Source: an uncultured Verrucomicrobiota bacterium (GTDB lineage: Bacteria > Verrucomicrobiota > Verrucomicrobiia > Limisphaerales > UBA1319). From it: a stretch of DNA of 33,877 bases. The DNA is taken from the NCBI GenBank assembly GCA_903845125.1, contig CAIMWS010000082.1:1-33877 (forward strand), given 5' to 3'. Shown here one piece after another: positions 31,924 to 33,877 of this stretch. Position numbers and translations under genes: made by a program. The notes under the pieces were generated by a model that saw only the letters and a list, made by a program, of their open reading frames with translations, was not told the DNA's origin and did no database searches. Within the stretch, counting starts at the first letter, position 1; each line of letters opens with the position of its first letter.

Positions 31924-33642
31924 TTACGGAGCGCCGGCAATCATGGCCGCCAGCCGGGCCCGCGCGGTTTCGTAGGCTGCGGGATCCTTCTCCCATTGGA
32001 AAAAGGACCCGGTCAGCGAACGGGCGATTTTCTGCGCGTCCGCGGTTTTGCCTGCCCGCTGAAGAATGGCAAGATACTCGTAATCCTCGATCGCATCGCG
32101 CAAGGCCTTGAGGCGGATGCTGGGCACAATGCCGTCGTAGCCCACGGCGCTCGCCGGGTAGACCAGCGAACCTTCGCCGTAATAAAGAAGGCCTTTCTGG
32201 CCCTGCTGTGGCAGGCCGTTGCCCGCATAGCAGGGGGCTTGAGTCCACGGATCCGGGGTTTGGTTCCAGTAGGAGAAACCGCCCCAATAGAGCAGGCCAT
32301 TCATGCCGTCGCGCCACGCCATCCAGGCGGGCACGCGATAATTCAGCAGCGGGAAATCGATGTGCCACCAGGGCGTGGGAGGGCCCTGGCAGAGCGCCGT
32401 ATAGGTCCAGATGCTCTCGCCAAGCGCCTGGCGCTGGATCACGCTCGCCGGGCGGTGCAGCGAGAAGAGCGGACACCAGATGTCCACCGCCCCGTGGAGA
32501 TCGCCCCAGGCGCTGTCCGCGCCACCCAGGCCCGGCTCGGTCCAGGGCTGCTCGACCACGAGCACTTTGACCACGGACTTCGCCTCGCGGATGGCGCGCC
32601 CCCAGGTTTGCACATAGCGGTAATCGTCCAGCGTGTTCGGCTCGTCCCGCAGGTAGGTATAGAAACCGACTTGGGGCCGGTGGAGCTCCTGCGCCGCCTG
32701 GTCGAAGGCTGCCAGCCACGCGTTCAGGGTGTGGCGCTGGGCGACGGGATCTTTGACAGCGGTGGAGGGATGGGGGATCTGCAGCGCGTTGACGTGATAA
32801 CGATCCACAAATTCCTGCAAGGCCCGCACCTGTGATGAAGGTATCCGGAAGGCGCCATCGGGCTGGGGCTGCGGGCTGAGCATCGCGGCCGGCGGCGTGG
32901 CGTTGAAGCGGTGTTCGCTCAGCATCCCAGCGCATTGGGCCTCGATCCCAGCCCAATCGGATGGCTCCGCCTGGCCGCCCGCCTTGGACTGCCGGCGATA
33001 GTAGTCGCGCAGCGACGGCGAGCCGAACTCTGTCACCAGCGTGGGCGTGGGCGGCAAGGTGAAATTCCACACGGTCAGACAGACGGGTATCTCGCGGACG
33101 CTGCCCGTGCCGGCGGTGACACCATAAACGCCGCGATATTCCCCCGGCGGGGTGCCGTTCGGAACGAAGAGATCCACCCAGAATCCATGCGTCTCGCGGG
33201 CGGGCAAATCGAAGGGTACCGCCGTCAGGCGTGCCCCTGCCAATTCCTTTCCGGTCACTGGATGCTGGAAGGGGATGAGCGGATCGGGATACCAGTCCGG
33301 TTGGAACGCGTCGTTCCGATAGGTGCCGGTTTCCAGGCGCAGTTGGTGCTGGCGATAGAGCCGGGCTTCGGCCCCGCGCAGCCCCACACCTCCCGCCCCC
33401 AGGAGGTCGCCTGCGGCCACGCGGATGCCGCTCGTGGGCGTGTCCGCACGGATCAGGATCTGGAAGCTAACCCACTCGTTGCGGGCGGCGCCCAACTGGA
33501 CCGGGGCCAGGTTCGCGGGCCGTTCGCTGCGCAGGATGTGCCGGGTTTCCGCCAGGGTCCACACCTGCCATTCGGCGCCGGCCACGTGGCCAGCCGCGAG
33601 GAATAGCCCAGCGGCCATCAGGGATGCAGAGTTGAATTTCAT
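31924..33642 (-). CDS. Secreted DUF4091 glycoside-hydrolase-like protein
   Basis: This 572-residue protein has a signal peptide (MKFNSASLMAAGLFLAAGHVAGA). The N-terminal half is a beta-sandwich domain (LGAARNEWVSFQILIRADTP, then RETHGFWVDLFVPNGTPPGE). The C-terminal part is the DUF4091 catalytic-like barrel: VGFYTYLRDEPNTLDDYRYV, with the acidic DEP often taken as catalytic, then IWTYTALCQGPPTPWWHIDF, GLLYWGGFSYWNQ and SIRLKALRDAIEDYEYLAIL. DUF4091 proteins are common in polysaccharide-utilisation clusters of Verrucomicrobiota and Bacteroidota; specificity is not known. It is the first gene of an operon (gap of 59 bases to the creatininase gene). There is no ribosome site before the ATG. The 235 bases to the window end hold no gene I can support. 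Confidence 0.87.
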   Translation of the reverse strand: MKFNSASLMAAGLFLAAGHVAGAEWQVWTLAETRHILRSERPANLAPVQLGAARNEWVSFQILIRADTPTSGIRVAAGDLLGAGGVGLRGAEARLYRQHQLRLETGTYRNDAFQPDWYPDPLIPFQHPVTGKELAGARLTAVPFDLPARETHGFWVDLFVPNGTPPGEYRGVYGVTAGTGSVREIPVCLTVWNFTLPPTPTLVTEFGSPSLRDYYRRQSKAGGQAEPSDWAGIEAQCAGMLSEHRFNATPPAAMLSPQPQPDGAFRIPSSQVRALQEFVDRYHVNALQIPHPSTAVKDPVAQRHTLNAWLAAFDQAAQELHRPQVGFYTYLRDEPNTLDDYRYVQTWGRAIREAKSVVKVLVVEQPWTEPGLGGADSAWGDLHGAVDIWCPLFSLHRPASVIQRQALGESIWTYTALCQGPPTPWWHIDFPLLNYRVPAWMAWRDGMNGLLYWGGFSYWNQTPDPWTQAPCYAGNGLPQQGQKGLLYYGEGSLVYPASAVGYDGIVPSIRLKALRDAIEDYEYLAILQRAGKTADAQKIARSLTGSFFQWEKDPAAYETARARLAAMIAGAP

Positions 33643-33877
33643 AATCTGCAGGCAGTTTCACATATCCATCGCTTTTAGTCGATGCCGAATGCAAGCCGGG
33701 CCTGTCCGCCGGAGGGTTCAGGCCCACGCGAAAGGGAGTCCGCGCCAGAAAGGCTTCCCGGCTCAGGGCCGAATCTTCCGGCAGCCCAGGCTCCCCCAAA
33801 AGCCGCGCCACCCCAAGCCACGCTGGCCGAGGCTCCCGGGCAGCCCCGTACCAAAGCAGACAAGAATCGCCAGCTAA

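Noticed and set aside
31865-33070. Upstream extension of the creatininase frame
   Set aside because: It overlaps the DUF4091 gene in another frame of the same strand, while the ATG at 31864 has a ribosome site and starts a clean Tat signal.

Overview
The window looks like a chromosomal segment of a high-GC Verrucomicrobiota bacterium, probably of the Limisphaerales/Pedosphaera type. This is inferred from gene content: a PEP-CTERM exosortase substrate, two isolated prepilin-like proteins with the C-terminal H-X9-DG motif, a secreted VNAVGYV-type protein, PQQ-like beta-propeller and DUF4091 proteins, and many secreted glycan-active proteins. I see no transposase, integrase, phage gene, CRISPR array or rRNA. 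One decayed tRNA-like relic may be present.

Layout. 1-1395: the 3' end of larC (nickel-pincer cofactor synthesis), with a long His-rich repeat tract, overlapping a Trm112-like gene. 1483-3443, minus strand: a TPR protein and a pair of secreted proteins (VNAVGYV-type and PEP-CTERM). 3762-5012: a secreted C39-like cysteine peptidase. 5013-5426: a non-coding stretch with a degenerate tRNA(Asn)-like sequence and a possible promoter. 5427-11565, plus strand: formate-tetrahydrofolate ligase, a GAF protein, a secreted GH78-like rhamnosidase and a PilT-like ATPase. 11813-19436, minus strand: a prepilin-like protein, a fused acyltransferase/acyl-ACP synthetase (Aas), a B12-binding-domain radical SAM protein and GlnD. 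19533-20687: a NifS/IscS-family protein in which the PLP-binding lysine is replaced by arginine. 20778-25479, minus strand: a beta-propeller protein, an alpha/beta hydrolase and a large parallel beta-helix protein. 25666-28716, plus strand: a second prepilin-like protein, then a radical SAM/SPASM gene directly abutting a methyltransferase gene. 28784-33642, minus strand: a three-gene unit of a DUF4091 glycosidase-like protein, a Tat-exported creatininase-family protein and a second beta-helix protein.

How the genes work together. Two clusters (22133-25479 and 28784-33642) each combine a secreted beta-helix protein with other exported hydrolases. Together with the GH78-like gene they suggest degradation of a complex plant or algal polysaccharide containing rhamnose or other deoxysugars. 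The other genes are scattered housekeeping functions (one-carbon metabolism, nitrogen sensing, lipid recycling, cofactor synthesis).

The points most worth a second look are the cysteine-desulfurase homologue with several altered PLP-site residues and a probable leaderless, palindrome-rich promoter; the radical SAM/SPASM-methyltransferase pair; and the tRNA-like relic upstream of fhs. Coordinates and residue numbers were worked out by hand. Family assignments rest on motif recognition, not on a database search.
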